A DNA stretch of 64,000 nucleotides from Sphingomonas sp. HMP6 (GCF_013374095.1 NZ_AP022672.1:2107501-2171500); one strand, 5' to 3'; counted from the first letter of the stretch, positions 46,799 through 58,476 are shown. Translations and numbers: made by a program. The notes: generated by a model not told the origin, from the sequence alone.

Positions 46799-48136
46799 CT
46801 ACTTCGCCGCGACCGCTTGCGCCGCGCCCGACAAGCGACCGATCGTCTTCAGCGCATAGCTCAACTGGAAATCATCCACGCCTTTGGCTTTCAGTTCATC
46901 GGCCGTCGCGGCAAAGCGCGGATCGGGCTTCGAATCCTCCTCGATCGCGGCGTTATCGGACTTGACCTCGTTGATCAGATGGCGGCGCAGATCGTCCTCG
47001 CGGAACACCGGGCGCGACTTGTAATCGGGGTCGGAGATTTGCGGGACGGCGATATCGGGTTCGATCCCGCCTTCCTGCACCGAACGGCCCGATGGCGTGT
47101 AGTAACGCGAGGTGGTGAGGCGCAGCGCGGCATTGTCGCCCAGATCGATGACCGTCTGCACCGATCCCTTGCCGAACGACCGCTCACCCATCACCAGCGC
47201 GCGGTGGTGGTCCTGCAGCGCGCCCGCGACGATTTCCGATGCCGAAGCGGTTCCGGCGTTGGTCAGCACGATGATCGGCAAGCCGTGCGCAAGATCGCCC
47301 TTCACATAGGATTCGGCATAGAATGGCTCGATATCGGCCTTGTCGCGCCCGCGCTGCGAAACGATTTCGCCCGAGGACAGGAAATTGTCGGCAACCGCGA
47401 TCGATTCATCGCGCAAGCCGCCGCCATTGTCGCGCAGGTCGATGATATACCCGATCGGATCGCGACCAAGCTGCTTCTGGATACCCTTGATTGCTGCCGT
47501 CACCGCCTCGCCAGTATGTTCGGAGAAGGCGTTGATGTTGATGACGCCAATGCCGTCCTTGACGCTCCATTTGACCGGCTTCTGCACGATCTTCTCGCGC
47601 ACCAGCGCCACCTCGATCGGCTTGGGACGGCCGGGGCGCAGCAGCGTGAGCGTGATCCGGGTACCGGGCTCGCCGCGCATTGCGCCGATCGCTTCGTCGA
47701 GTGCCTGGCCGAAGATGAGCTTGCCGTTGATGTGCGTGATATAGTCGCCCGATTTGATCCCGGCGCGCCAGCCCGGCGAATCCTCCTGCGGCGCGATCAC
47801 CTTGACCGCGCCGTCTTCCATCGTGACGGTCAGGCCAAGCCCGCCATAGCTGCCGAGCGTTTGAATGCGCAGATTCTCGTAATCGAGCCCGGTCTCATAG
47901 GCGCTGTGCGGATCGAGCGCGGCGAGCATCCCCTCGATCGCGCCCTTGACCAGCACCTTGTCGTCGACCTTGTCGACATATTCGGCCTTCACCCGGTTGA
48001 ACACGTCAAGGAACACCGACATCTCGCGGTACGTGCCGGTATCGACCGCTGCCATCGCACTCGTCCCGATGGGCACGATCGCGAGCACCGCCGCGATTGC
48101 GGATGCCTGGAGCAGCGAAGTGGTGAAGCGCGACAT
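46799..48136 (-). CDS. ctpA: S41 carboxyl-terminal processing peptidase
   Basis: A 445-residue periplasmic protease with a signal peptide (LLQASAIAAVLAIVPIGTSA). A PDZ domain (LGLTVTMEDGAVKVIAPQED, GDYITHINGK) precedes the S41 core. The Ser-Lys dyad is seen in NAGTASASEIVAGAL and RSFGKGSVQTVIDL. Family members trim cell-wall enzymes and membrane proteins, fitting its place after an EnvC-like activator. It begins 105 bases downstream of the envC-like stop. Confidence 0.95.
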   Translation of the reverse strand: MSRFTTSLLQASAIAAVLAIVPIGTSAMAAVDTGTYREMSVFLDVFNRVKAEYVDKVDDKVLVKGAIEGMLAALDPHSAYETGLDYENLRIQTLGSYGGLGLTVTMEDGAVKVIAPQEDSPGWRAGIKSGDYITHINGKLIFGQALDEAIGAMRGEPGTRITLTLLRPGRPKPIEVALVREKIVQKPVKWSVKDGIGVININAFSEHTGEAVTAAIKGIQKQLGRDPIGYIIDLRDNGGGLRDESIAVADNFLSSGEIVSQRGRDKADIEPFYAESYVKGDLAHGLPIIVLTNAGTASASEIVAGALQDHHRALVMGERSFGKGSVQTVIDLGDNAALRLTTSRYYTPSGRSVQEGGIEPDIAVPQISDPDYKSRPVFREDDLRRHLINEVKSDNAAIEEDSKPDPRFAATADELKAKGVDDFQLSYALKTIGRLSGAAQAVAAK

Positions 48137-48241
48137 CGTCGGATACTCGTGACAGCGGGGTGGTGTTCGGCGGACTGTAGCGGGGTTTGTGCGCGGATCA
48201 AAGCGCGGCGGGCATGAACCGCCGCTGACTTTCAGCCAGTC

Positions 48242-49426
48242 TCATCCGACCAGCGCGGTCAGGTCGATCGCCCGGTCGCGCCGCCTGAGCTCGACGGTGA
48301 CGCGCGGGCTCGCCCCGCCGCCAGCCTGCCCGATTGGCGCGCCCTGCCCGACGGTATCGCCGATCCGGGTCGAGACGCTGCCCAGCCCGGAGACGAGCGA
48401 CGTCCAGCCCCCGCCATGATCGATGATGACGATGCTCCCATAGGCGCGGAACGGGCCGGCGAAGGCGATCCGTCCGGCGGCGGGTGCGACGACCTCGGCG
48501 CCGGCAAGTGGCGCGATCGTGACCCCGCGCGAGCGGACACCGGCATCGGACACTTCACCGAGACCGGTGACGATCTTGCCCTGCACCGGCAGCCGGTAGG
48601 GCGGCGTGGCGCGCGACCAGGCGACCCGGTCGATCGGCGCGGCGACCTCGCCCGGGCGCAGCGGACGCGGGAGCGGTGCGGGAAGCGATTCGAGCGCCTC
48701 GCGCGTCGTCGCCTGATTGCCGATCGTCCCCATCAGATCGACGATGTCGCGCGCCTTTTCCCCCAGCGCGATCGCGCGATCGGATTCGAACAAGGCGTCA
48801 CGCCCGAGCGCGCGGGAGCGCAGCCGATGCGCCGCCTCCAGCCGCGTGAGCGCGAGCCGCTGCGCCACGAGCCGTGTGCGGCTTTCGGCGAGCGCCGTGG
48901 TCGCGACACCAGCTTGCCGCTGCAATGCACGCGTCCGCGCGAGATCGGCGCGGACGTCGGCGGTGCGCGCACGGATCACCGGCATGGTATTGGCAAGGAC
49001 CGCGCGGACGTGCACCAGATCATCGACCGATCCGGGCTGCACCACGCTGATAATCGCCGGGCGCCGCGCGAGCGATTGCAGCGCCGCCATCAACCGCACG
49101 ACCGGGGCCTGCTTCGCAGCAAGCCGCCCGCGCTGTTCGCCAAGCAAGCGATCGATGATCGCGAGGCGCGCTTGTCCCGCGGCGATGTCGGCCTCGGCCT
49201 GCTGGATGCGGGCGGCGACGGCGGCTTCCTGCGCGCGCGCTTGCTGTGCCTGATCGCGCTCGCTGACGGCTTGTTGTTCGAGTTTGGCGGAGCGTGCCGC
49301 CGCGGCCGCAGATTGCGCCTTCGCCTCGGCCAGGCGTGCGCGCTGATCGTCGGGTGCCTGGGCAAGCGCTACGCTCGCGCACGCCGCCCCCACCGTTATT
49401 GCCAACAGCAGAAGCCGCCCCCGCAT
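48242..49426 (-). CDS. EnvC-like murein hydrolase activator (degenerate LytM)
   Basis: A 394-residue exported protein. A signal peptide precedes a long Gln/Ala-rich coiled coil (residues ~25-130 and ~155-210), then a LytM/M23 domain from ~270 (GKIVTGLGEVSDAGVRSRGV). The zinc ligands of active M23 peptidases are missing: the HxGxD region reads SRGVTI and the HxH pair is replaced by VTVELRR. It should therefore activate amidases, as EnvC does, and not cut peptidoglycan itself. It starts three bases after the rlmH stop. Confidence 0.88.
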   Translation of the reverse strand: MRGRLLLLAITVGAACASVALAQAPDDQRARLAEAKAQSAAAAARSAKLEQQAVSERDQAQQARAQEAAVAARIQQAEADIAAGQARLAIIDRLLGEQRGRLAAKQAPVVRLMAALQSLARRPAIISVVQPGSVDDLVHVRAVLANTMPVIRARTADVRADLARTRALQRQAGVATTALAESRTRLVAQRLALTRLEAAHRLRSRALGRDALFESDRAIALGEKARDIVDLMGTIGNQATTREALESLPAPLPRPLRPGEVAAPIDRVAWSRATPPYRLPVQGKIVTGLGEVSDAGVRSRGVTIAPLAGAEVVAPAAGRIAFAGPFRAYGSIVIIDHGGGWTSLVSGLGSVSTRIGDTVGQGAPIGQAGGGASPRVTVELRRRDRAIDLTALVG

Positions 49427-49429
49427 GGC

Positions 49430-49852
49430 TTACCCTTCGCGGTGATAGGGGTGGTTGGCAAGGATGCTGGTCGCGCGCCACAATTGTTCGGCGAGCATCG
49501 CGCGCGCCAGCAAATGCGGCCAGGTCGCCCGCCCGAAACTCAGCAGCAGATCGGCGGTCGCGCGTTGCGCATCGTCGAACCCGTCGGCCGCGCCAATCAA
49601 AAAACGCGCCTCGCGCACGCCCGCATCGCGCCATTTCTCGAGCGTTGCGGCGAAATCGCGCGAGGGCAGGACTTGGCCTGTCTCATCGAGCATGACGATG
49701 CGGCAGCCGGGTTCGACCGCAGGCATCTTGCCGCCAGTATCGGGCAATTCGGTCAGTTTGTACGGCCAGGCGAGCCGCTTGACGTAGCGCTCGACCAGCT
49801 CCGCCTCCGGCCCGCGCCCGATCCGCCCGCGCGCGACGATGTGGAGCAGCAA
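49430..49852 (-). CDS. rlmH: 23S rRNA pseudouridine-1915 N3-methyltransferase
   Basis: A 140-residue SPOUT methyltransferase acting on helix 69 of 23S rRNA. It starts with TTG 49852, nine bases after the rsfS stop; no ATG is available at the right place. The SAM-binding trefoil knot is recognised from FLIGAADGFDD, the LSFGRATWPHLLARAMLAEQ block and the C-terminal YHRE. The rsfS-rlmH pair is a very common gene order. Confidence 0.95.
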   Translation of the reverse strand: MLLHIVARGRIGRGPEAELVERYVKRLAWPYKLTELPDTGGKMPAVEPGCRIVMLDETGQVLPSRDFAATLEKWRDAGVREARFLIGAADGFDDAQRATADLLLSFGRATWPHLLARAMLAEQLWRATSILANHPYHREG

Positions 49853-49861
49853 GGCCGGCTC

Positions 49862-50266
49862 TTAATCGTCGCTCAGCACCGGCACCGCCGGCGGGGTCGG
49901 CGCATCGCCGAACGCCCACATCCGCTCCAGATTGTAGAAGCTGCGCACTTCCGGCCGGAACAGATGGACGATCACGTCGCCCGCGTCGAGCAGGACCCAA
50001 TCCGCTGTGGGCAAGCCTTCGATCCGCGTCTGGCGGCCGAGTTCGGCCTTGATCTTCTCGGCGAGCTTCTGCGCCATCGACGCGACTTGCCGGGTCGAGC
50101 GACCGCTGGCGATCACCATATAATCGGCGATGCTCGATTTGCCGGCGAGCGGGATCGAGATCGTGTCGACCGCCTGATCGTCATCGAGCGAGGTGAGAAT
50201 CAACCGATGCAGCGCTTCGACCTCATCGGGGTCGGTCGCGCGATACGCAGGAGAGGATGAGGCCAA
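49862..50266 (-). CDS. rsfS: Ribosomal silencing factor
   Basis: A 134-residue protein that binds uL14 and blocks subunit joining when nutrients are short. It starts with TTG 50266; no better start exists between the stop of the upstream frame and the domain. IADYMVIASGRSTRQVASMA and GDVIVHLFRPEVRSFYNLER are the family signature. Located between nadD and rlmH as in most bacteria. Confidence 0.95.
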   Translation of the reverse strand: MASSSPAYRATDPDEVEALHRLILTSLDDDQAVDTISIPLAGKSSIADYMVIASGRSTRQVASMAQKLAEKIKAELGRQTRIEGLPTADWVLLDAGDVIVHLFRPEVRSFYNLERMWAFGDAPTPPAVPVLSDD

Positions 50267-50275
50267 GATGTTTAC

Positions 50276-50905
50276 CTAGTTGATATCTGGGGGAAAGGAT
50301 GAAGACGAAGCAGCTGGCAGGAAATGCCGCTGCCAGGCGGGATCGGCAGCACGAAGCTGTGTCGCGGAGCGCGGGTCGGGGCGGAAGCGCAACAGCACAA
50401 GTGCCGGCAATCTCCACTGCGTCCAGTTCTTCGCCTGGTATGCGGGCCGAACTGCGCGCCGCAACCAACCCATCGCGGGAGCCGCGAGAGCCGCCCGTTC
50501 ATAGCCTGGACGCGCGATAACCGCAATCGGAACCTCACGCGCGATCCGCCGCCACCCTTTCCACTGGTCGAACTGCGCCAAATTGTCCGATCCCATCAGC
50601 CAGATGAACTGCTTTTTAGGGTAGAGCCGCCGCAATTTGGTGACGGTGTCGACCGTGTAGCGCGTGCCGAGCTTATGCTCGATCGCGCTCACCCGGATCG
50701 GCGCATGCCGCGCGACACGCACCGCCGACGCGAAGCGCGCGGCGAACGGGGCCATGTCGCCGCTCTTCTCCTTTAGCGGATTGCCGGGCGAGACCAGCCA
50801 CCACACTTCATCGAGCCCGAGCGCATCGAGCGCCGCCAGACTGATCGCACGGTGCCCGCCATGCGCCGGGTTGAACGACCCGCCCAGGATGCCGATGCGG
50901 GTCAA
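50276..50905 (-). CDS. nadD: Nicotinate-nucleotide adenylyltransferase
   Basis: Makes deamido-NAD from nicotinate mononucleotide. The TTG at 50905 overlaps the toxin stop as TTGA and gives about 209 residues; a TTG at 50917 would add four. ILGGSFNPAHGGHRAI carries the nucleotidyl-transfer HxGH, and SATQLRA near the end is the ISSTxIR-like second motif. The toxin-antitoxin pair has been placed directly before it in an otherwise housekeeping operon. Confidence 0.94.
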   Translation of the reverse strand: MTRIGILGGSFNPAHGGHRAISLAALDALGLDEVWWLVSPGNPLKEKSGDMAPFAARFASAVRVARHAPIRVSAIEHKLGTRYTVDTVTKLRRLYPKKQFIWLMGSDNLAQFDQWKGWRRIAREVPIAVIARPGYERAALAAPAMGWLRRAVRPAYQAKNWTQWRLPALVLLRFRPDPRSATQLRAADPAWQRHFLPAASSSSFPPDIN

Positions 50906-51198
50906 GGGGCGTCCCAATCTTGGCGGCCGTGGTGAACACGCAGAATTTGAATACTGTCGTCAAGTACGCGGTAGATCAGCAGATAGGGGGTCGCGCCCAC
51001 CAGCCATTTGCGGGCATCGCTGCGCCGCAACGCCGGGCCGGCGCGAGGCATGGTGGCGAGGAACGCCGATGCCGCCTCGATCAGATCGGCGACGCGTTCC
51101 GCCGAGGCTGTGTCATAGGCCGACCAATAATCGTCGATGTCACGGAGATCGGCGATCGCAGGATCGGTCCATTCGACCGCGCTCACCGGGCTGGTCAT
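50902..51198 (-). CDS. ParE/RelE-type toxin
   Basis: A 98-residue member of the RelE/ParE superfamily. The segments VEWTDPAIADLRDIDDYWSA, then SERVADLIEAASAF, and LVGATPYLLIYRVLDDSIQI, ending VHHGRQDW, form the compact fold. ParE-type members poison gyrase, RelE-type cut mRNA; the sequence looks more ParE-like. The start overlaps the antitoxin stop (51195-51198), a typical toxin-antitoxin coupling. Confidence 0.92.
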   Translation of the reverse strand: MTSPVSAVEWTDPAIADLRDIDDYWSAYDTASAERVADLIEAASAFLATMPRAGPALRRSDARKWLVGATPYLLIYRVLDDSIQILRVHHGRQDWDAP

Positions 51199-51449
51199 CC
51201 GGCGACGCGTTGCGCCCTACGCGTCCGCAGATCGGCAAACACCCGGTCCTGCGGCGTCAATTCCCCACGATCGGCCGAGTCAATTCCGGCTTGTACGAAA
51301 GCCATGAAATCCGCTTCGCTTTCAGCGACACGGCGGATGGCTTCGGCCGCGAACCAAGAGCGGCTACGCCCCTGTGCGCTGGCAATACGGTCGACCAACG
51401 CCAGCGTTTCAACATCGAGGCGTGCGGTGATAACGGCGCTCTTGCTCAT
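51195..51449 (-). CDS. Ribbon-helix-helix antitoxin
   Basis: An 84-residue CopG/ParD-type antitoxin. ITARLDVETLALVDRIASAQ and GRSRSWFAAEAIRRVAESEA form the RHH DNA-binding domain; the C-terminal tail would wrap the toxin. It begins 30 bases after the proA stop. It likely represses its own promoter; no clear operator was seen in the short spacer. Confidence 0.92.
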   Translation of the reverse strand: MSKSAVITARLDVETLALVDRIASAQGRSRSWFAAEAIRRVAESEADFMAFVQAGIDSADRGELTPQDRVFADLRTRRAQRVAG

Positions 51450-51479
51450 GCATCGAATGTATACATCCGATGCACCCCG

Positions 51480-52739
51480 TCAACCCCGCACCTGCCCGGT
51501 CCCGTACCCCACCCATTTGTAGGTCGTCAGCCCTTCCAGCGCGACCGGGCCGCGGGCGTGGAGGCGGCCTGTCGCGATGCCGATTTCGGCGCCCAGCCCG
51601 AACTCGCCACCGTCGGCGAATTGCGTCGAGGCGTTCCACAGCACGATCGCGCTATCGACTTCCGCCAAAAAACGCGTGGCCACAGCTTCATCCGCCGCGA
51701 CGATCGCATCGGTGTGGTGCGATCCGTGGCGCGCGATGTGCGCGATCGCGCCATCGACGCCGTCGACCAGCGCCACGCTCGCAATCGCGTCGAGATATTC
51801 CGTGTCCCAATCCGCATCGACCGCGGCGGGCAGCGTATCCGACAGACCAGGCCCGACGCGAACCTCGCATCCCGCCGCGACCAGTTGGTCGACCAACGCC
51901 GCCGCACCGGCGAAGGCGCGGTCGATCAGCAGCGTTTCCATCGAACCGCACACGCCGGTGCGGCGCAATTTGGCATCGATGACGATCGCCGCCGCCATCG
52001 CGGGATCGGCCGATCCATCGACATAGACATGGTTGATCCCGTCGAGATGTGCGAGCACCGGTACGCGCGCCTCGGCCTGGACGCGCGCCACGAGGCCCTT
52101 GCCGCCGCGCGGCACGATCAGGTCGATCGCCCCTGCCCCGTTCGATCCGTCGGCCGTCAACATCGCGCCAACCGCCGCGCGGTCGGTCGTCGGAACGAGC
52201 TGCGCCGCATCGATCGGCACCCCGCAGGCGGCCAGGCCAGACACCATCGCCATATGGATCGCACGGTTGCTCTCAATCGCTTCGGACCCGCCCCGCAGGA
52301 TCACGGCATTGCCCGCCATCACCGCGAGTGCGGCGGCATCGGCGGTGACGTTGGGACGGCTTTCGTAAATGATGCCGATCACCCCGATCGGTACGCGGAT
52401 GCGGCGCAGGATGAGGCCGTTGGGGCGGGTCGTCTCATCGATCATCCCGCCGACCGGATCGGCCAGCCCCGCCACCGCCGCGACCCCATCAGCCATTGCG
52501 GAGACACGCCCGGGATCGAGCTGCAAACGATCGAGCATCGCGCCCGACAGGCCTGCCGCTGCTGCCTTGCCCATGTCGATCGCATTGGCGGCCAGGATCG
52601 CCGGTTCGGCAGCGCGCAACGCTTCGGCTGCCGCGTATAGCGCGCGTGCCTTGGCATCGGTGGGCAGCGTTGCGAGCACGCGTGCCGCTGTGCGGGCGCG
52701 CGTGGTCACATCGGCGATCAGGGCGGCGGCGTCGGTCAT
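51480..52739 (-). CDS. proA: Gamma-glutamyl phosphate reductase
   Basis: The second enzyme of proline synthesis, reducing glutamyl phosphate to the semialdehyde. ATG 52739 gives 419 residues; the longer open frame to 53201 is antisense to the next gene. Hallmarks are [20 protein letters not shown], the catalytic Cys in [14 protein letters not shown] near residue 265, and [20 protein letters not shown]. It leads a minus-strand run that continues into the toxin-antitoxin genes and nadD. Confidence 0.97.
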   Translation of the reverse strand: MTDAAALIADVTTRARTAARVLATLPTDAKARALYAAAEALRAAEPAILAANAIDMGKAAAAGLSGAMLDRLQLDPGRVSAMADGVAAVAGLADPVGGMIDETTRPNGLILRRIRVPIGVIGIIYESRPNVTADAAALAVMAGNAVILRGGSEAIESNRAIHMAMVSGLAACGVPIDAAQLVPTTDRAAVGAMLTADGSNGAGAIDLIVPRGGKGLVARVQAEARVPVLAHLDGINHVYVDGSADPAMAAAIVIDAKLRRTGVCGSMETLLIDRAFAGAAALVDQLVAAGCEVRVGPGLSDTLPAAVDADWDTEYLDAIASVALVDGVDGAIAHIARHGSHHTDAIVAADEAVATRFLAEVDSAIVLWNASTQFADGGEFGLGAEIGIATGRLHARGPVALEGLTTYKWVGYGTGQVRG

Positions 52740-52817
52740 TGCGGGCGCGGTATCACGAGCGTGTGCATTGCAGCAAAAACTATCGCTTCTGCTGCGGCAG
52801 ATGCTATGCATCCGGTC

Positions 52818-53876
52818 ATGTCGGGGGAAATGGCAGCAGTCGGCGATATCGCCACGGGGGCCTTGATCGGTCGTGCAATCGAGCCGCGAGCCGGGGAGGC
52901 CGCGCCCGCGCACGGCCATCACGACCACGGCCTGTGCCTGAATTGCGGGACCACGCTGCACGGCGAGTTTTGCCATGCCTGCGGCCAGAACGGGCATGTC
53001 CACCGCACGCTGGCCTCGATTGGGCACGATCTGCTGCACGGCGTCTTCCATTTCGAGGGCAAGATCTGGCGCACCTTGCCGATGCTGATGCTGCAGCCCG
53101 GCCGCTTGACCCGGCGCTACATTGCAGGAGAGCGGGCGCGTTTCGTGTCGCCGCTCGCTTTGTTCCTGTTCTCGGTCTTCCTCATGTTCGCGACGATCCA
53201 CACGTTCAGCGGCGAGGTCGAAGGAATCGGGCTAACGCCGAAGCAGCAATTGCTGGCGGTCAAGAATATCGACGAGCAAATCGCGACCGCAAAGGTCGAA
53301 CTCGCGGCGGCCGAAGCCGAGCAGAAACGCCAGGCCCGCAGCGACACGGCGCGGACGGTGGAGGCGCGCAGTCAGGTGCGGATGCTCGACAAGGCGCGCG
53401 GCCTCGTCGCACCGGCCAAGGGGAACGCCCAATTCTACACCAAATGGCCGTTGCTCGACAAAGGCATCGACAAGATAAACGCTAATCCCGGCCTGATGCT
53501 GTATAAACTGCAATCGAGTGCGTATAAATACAGCTGGGCGCTGATTCCGATATCAATCCCGCTGGTCGCTTTGCTCTTCCTGTGGCGACGGCAATATAAA
53601 TTATACGATCACGCGATTTTCGTGACCTACTCCCTGTCGTTCATGATGTTTCTGGTCGTGGTGTTGAGCCTGGCCGAGACGGCGGGGGCGCCAGCGTGGC
53701 TGTTCGGCACGTTGTTACTGCTGGTGCCCCCGGTCCACATGTTCGCCCAATTGCGGGGCGCCTATGCGCTGCGCAAACGGTCGGCATTGTGGCGCACCAT
53801 TGCGCTCCTGAGCCTTGCCTGGGTCGCCCTGATTATGTTCGCACTGCTGCTGATTGTTTTGGGATTGATGGGGTAG
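52818..53876 (+). CDS. DUF3667 zinc-ribbon membrane protein
   Basis: 352 residues from ATG 52818; an in-frame ATG at 52761 is an alternative. A His-rich stretch and a zinc ribbon ([18 protein letters not shown], residues ~40-57) precede three or four transmembrane helices with a charged coiled segment between ([20 protein letters not shown]). [20 protein letters not shown] is the DUF3667 signature. No function is established. It is divergent from proA and converges with the next gene three bases apart. Confidence 0.85.
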   Translation: MSGEMAAVGDIATGALIGRAIEPRAGEAAPAHGHHDHGLCLNCGTTLHGEFCHACGQNGHVHRTLASIGHDLLHGVFHFEGKIWRTLPMLMLQPGRLTRRYIAGERARFVSPLALFLFSVFLMFATIHTFSGEVEGIGLTPKQQLLAVKNIDEQIATAKVELAAAEAEQKRQARSDTARTVEARSQVRMLDKARGLVAPAKGNAQFYTKWPLLDKGIDKINANPGLMLYKLQSSAYKYSWALIPISIPLVALLFLWRRQYKLYDHAIFVTYSLSFMMFLVVVLSLAETAGAPAWLFGTLLLLVPPVHMFAQLRGAYALRKRSALWRTIALLSLAWVALIMFALLLIVLGLMG

Positions 53877-53879
53877 CCC

Positions 53880-54254
53880 TCATCTGCACGGGTAACGCCG
53901 GTCCATCATCGCGTAGAACGCGCTCTGGACGCTGACCTTGCGCTTGGCCGGCGCGAGCGCTTCGAATTCGGTCATCACGACCGTGGAATCAATCTTCGCC
54001 TGGCCGACCGGCGGCGGGCAAGCGCGGGGCCGCTTGCCGGCAAGGCGATCCGCCTCGATCTGCGCGCGGTAGGCGGCTCCGGCATCCTTCACTTCGGCAC
54101 GCAGCAGCGACAGATCAGACGAAGCCAGCGCGAACGGCCCCTTGGCCTGCAACGCCTTGGCCTTGGCCAGGAAGGTCTCGACGGTCATCGCCTGCGCCAC
54201 GACCGGCAGCAGCACGCCCGTGAGCACCAAAATCCGCAACCCGATCCGCATCAT
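53880..54254 (-). CDS. Small secreted hypothetical protein, possibly Rap1a-like
   Basis: 124 residues from ATG 54254, with a signal peptide (LRILVLTGVLLPVVAQA). The mature part is helical and ends FYAMMDRRYPC-R after a central RPRACPPP segment. The YPC ending and Pro-rich Cys segment recall Rap1a/Tai immunity-like proteins; the match is weak and could be coincidental. It stands alone between convergent DUF3667 and the ftsH terminator. Confidence 0.55.
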   Translation of the reverse strand: MMRIGLRILVLTGVLLPVVAQAMTVETFLAKAKALQAKGPFALASSDLSLLRAEVKDAGAAYRAQIEADRLAGKRPRACPPPVGQAKIDSTVVMTEFEALAPAKRKVSVQSAFYAMMDRRYPCR

Positions 54255-54335
54255 CGCCTCCCCGAAAAAGCCCGTGCGCTTTGTCACCTATGCGCGTGAA
54301 CCGAAACTTAACCGTGTTCTACCCCGGACAGTCAT

Positions 54336-54370
54336 AAAAAAACCGCGCCCGATCAAGATCGGACGCGGTC
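54336..54370 (-). terminator. Rho-independent terminator of ftsH
   Basis: On the minus strand a GC-rich stem (ACCGCGTCCGAT pairing with ATCGGGCGCGGT around a CTTG loop) is followed by a run of seven T. It lies 22 bases past the ftsH stop and ends the minus-strand run that started beyond the right edge. Confidence 0.85.
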
Positions 54371-54391
54371 TTTTCATGTCGTTTGCGGCGA

Positions 54392-56359
<1,968 letters not shown>

Positions 56360-56438
56360 ACGGACACGTACCTTTCTCGAGCCACCAAGATAAGCACAGC
56401 GCGATCAATGGCAATGGAACAGCGACGCATTTCGTCGA

Positions 56439-57491
56439 TCACAGTGAGCGACGCGGCGGTTCCTCAGCGAATCTCCACACGCTGCCCTTCACCGACACCA
56501 TGATTCCGGCCTGCGTCGCGGCTTTCCCGGCTTCGAGCGCATCGAGCAGCGACTCGATGTTGGCCGAGTCGCCGAAGGCCGGACGGACGATTCCATTGAC
56601 CGTGCGGACCCAGTCGATCGCCGAGCGACACATTCGCCGTTTCATCTCGCGCGGGAGGTCGGCAATGTCGAGCCAGCTTTGATCATCCGGATCATCGACC
56701 CCGACCGGCCCGACCTTGCGCGTGCGCCACAGCCACGCTTCGATCTCGCGCAGCGTCGAATCGGCTTCGGCGGCATAGCCAGCGGATTTGGCGATCTGCA
56801 GCGGATCGAGCCACGGCGTATCCCGGAGGAGCGCGCGGAAGCGGGTCCGGTCGTAATGATCGTCGGCGTTGCTCGGGTCATCGACGAACGGCAGCGCCTG
56901 CGCCACCGCGAGCGCGCGCAGTTCTGCTACGCGCCAGTGCAGCAGTGGCCGGACGAGCGCTACATCCCAGGCATCGAACACCATTCCGGAGCTGCCGACA
57001 GGTTTTCGCACCTCTCGTGTCTGCAGCGCACGAATACCCGCCAGCCCCGCCACGCCCGACCCACGCGCCGCGCGCATCAAGAAGGTTTCGGCTTGGTCGT
57101 CGGCATGATGCGCGGTGGCGAGGCATTTCGCGCCGCTCTCGACCGCCCAGCGCAGCAAGAGCGGGTAGCGCCGCTCGCGCGCGCGCGCTTGGACGGCGCT
57201 GGTGCCGATCTCATCGGCGACGGTTAGGATCGTGTGCGCAATGCCAGCGCCGTCGCACCACGCAGCAACCATCGCGGCTTCATCGGAGGATGCAGCGCGC
57301 AACCGGTGATCGACCGTTGCCGCAACCACCTGCCCCGGAAAGGCCGCGTGCGCGAGCGCGAGCATCGCCATGCTGTCCGGGCCGCCCGATACCGCCAGCG
57401 CGACGCGCTCGCTCGACGCGACTGGTCGGCCGAGCGCGCCCGCGAAATCGGCGCGAAACCGCTCGACCGTGGCCCGGTCGAGCCCGCTCAT
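56439..57491 (-). CDS. tilS: tRNA(Ile)-lysidine synthase
   Basis: 350 residues. Modifies C34 of tRNA-Ile(CAU) with lysine so it reads AUA. The PP-loop is SGGPDSMAML near residue 35, followed by ATVDHRLR and ATAHHADDQAETFLMRAARG. The C-terminal domain is shorter than in E. coli TilS, as usual in this order. It overlaps no neighbour but begins one base after the cpoB stop. Confidence 0.95.
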   Translation of the reverse strand: MSGLDRATVERFRADFAGALGRPVASSERVALAVSGGPDSMAMLALAHAAFPGQVVAATVDHRLRAASSDEAAMVAAWCDGAGIAHTILTVADEIGTSAVQARARERRYPLLLRWAVESGAKCLATAHHADDQAETFLMRAARGSGVAGLAGIRALQTREVRKPVGSSGMVFDAWDVALVRPLLHWRVAELRALAVAQALPFVDDPSNADDHYDRTRFRALLRDTPWLDPLQIAKSAGYAAEADSTLREIEAWLWRTRKVGPVGVDDPDDQSWLDIADLPREMKRRMCRSAIDWVRTVNGIVRPAFGDSANIESLLDALEAGKAATQAGIMVSVKGSVWRFAEEPPRRSL

Positions 57492-57492
57492 C

Positions 57493-58476
57493 TCACGAAC
57501 AGCTCGAATCCGCGCGGCCCTTGGCGACGCCCGCCTTCATCCGCGCATCGGCCTCGACCTTCGAGCCATAGCTGCGCGTCAGCTCGGTATAGACCTTGCA
57601 CACTTGCGTCGCCGGCTTGCCGAGCTTCACCAGCGCCTGCGCCAGATAATAGAGGCTCTCGGGCGCGCGGTCGCCGTCGGGCCATTTCTTGTAATTGTCG
57701 TAGAAAGCGAGACTGGCGAGCGACGGCTTGCCCTCGTCGAGATAGGACCGACCGAGCAGATTCTGCGCATAGCTCGCACGCTTGTGCGTCGAGAATTTGG
57801 TGGTGACGGTGGTGAATTGCGCCTCCGCCTCGGGATACAGCTTCGCCGCCCACAGGCGATAGCCGAAGAGATAGGTGTCCTCCGCCGTATCGCCGGTTTC
57901 GGGGCGCTCGACCGCGGCGATCTTGGCCGCGCGTGCCGGGTCGGCGGCGGCAGTGGTGGGCTTGGTCGGCGTGGCCGCAGGCGTCTTGGCCGGGGTTGGT
58001 TTGGGCGGCACGGCCTTGTCGACCAGCGTCTTGTCAACCGGCGGCTTGGACGGCTGCGGGCGTTCGATCGGGGCGGGACCGCCCAGCGCCGGTGCGGGCG
58101 CAGGCGCGGCGGCGGCACTCGCTTCCAGCGCCTTGATCCGCGCGTCGAGCAATTGCAGCCGGTGCTGGTTCGTCTCGCTTTGCGCCACCAGGCCACGCAA
58201 TTGCGTTTCGAGCGAATCGACCCGCGTGGTCAGATCGGCAACCGGGCTGGTCGGCGAGCCCGGCAGGATCGTCTCGGACGCGGGCGGCTGGTTCTCGGGC
58301 AGAACATATTGCCCGCTGCCGCCGGGGAAAACCTTGCGCTGGACCGCGCGCATCTCGCCCTCGAGCCGATCGACCCGCCCCTCGATCGCGCCGCGTTGGC
58401 CGCTTTGCGCGTGCGCCGGGGGCGCGACCACGGCGGCGCTGCTCAGCAGGATGACAGACATTGCAAGGTTACGCAT
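57493..58476 (-). CDS. cpoB: Cell division coordinator CpoB / Tol-Pal protein YbgF
   Basis: A 327-residue periplasmic protein with a signal peptide (MSVILLSSAAVVAPPAHA). An N-terminal trimerisation coiled coil (RVDRLEGEMRAVQRKV and a second near 85-115) leads to a long Pro/Ala/Lys linker. The C-terminal three TPR units (YLFGYRLWAAKLYPEAEAQF, RASYAQNLLGRSYLDEGKPS, APESLYYLAQALVKLGKP) are CpoB-like. The tol-pal genes themselves are not in the window. It couples outer-membrane constriction to wall synthesis in other bacteria. Confidence 0.9.
   Translation of the reverse strand: MRNLAMSVILLSSAAVVAPPAHAQSGQRGAIEGRVDRLEGEMRAVQRKVFPGGSGQYVLPENQPPASETILPGSPTSPVADLTTRVDSLETQLRGLVAQSETNQHRLQLLDARIKALEASAAAAPAPAPALGGPAPIERPQPSKPPVDKTLVDKAVPPKPTPAKTPAATPTKPTTAAADPARAAKIAAVERPETGDTAEDTYLFGYRLWAAKLYPEAEAQFTTVTTKFSTHKRASYAQNLLGRSYLDEGKPSLASLAFYDNYKKWPDGDRAPESLYYLAQALVKLGKPATQVCKVYTELTRSYGSKVEADARMKAGVAKGRADSSCS

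Noticed and set aside
48416..50260. 614-codon frame opposite envC, rlmH and rsfS
   Set aside because: It spans three well-supported minus-strand genes and has shadow-like composition.
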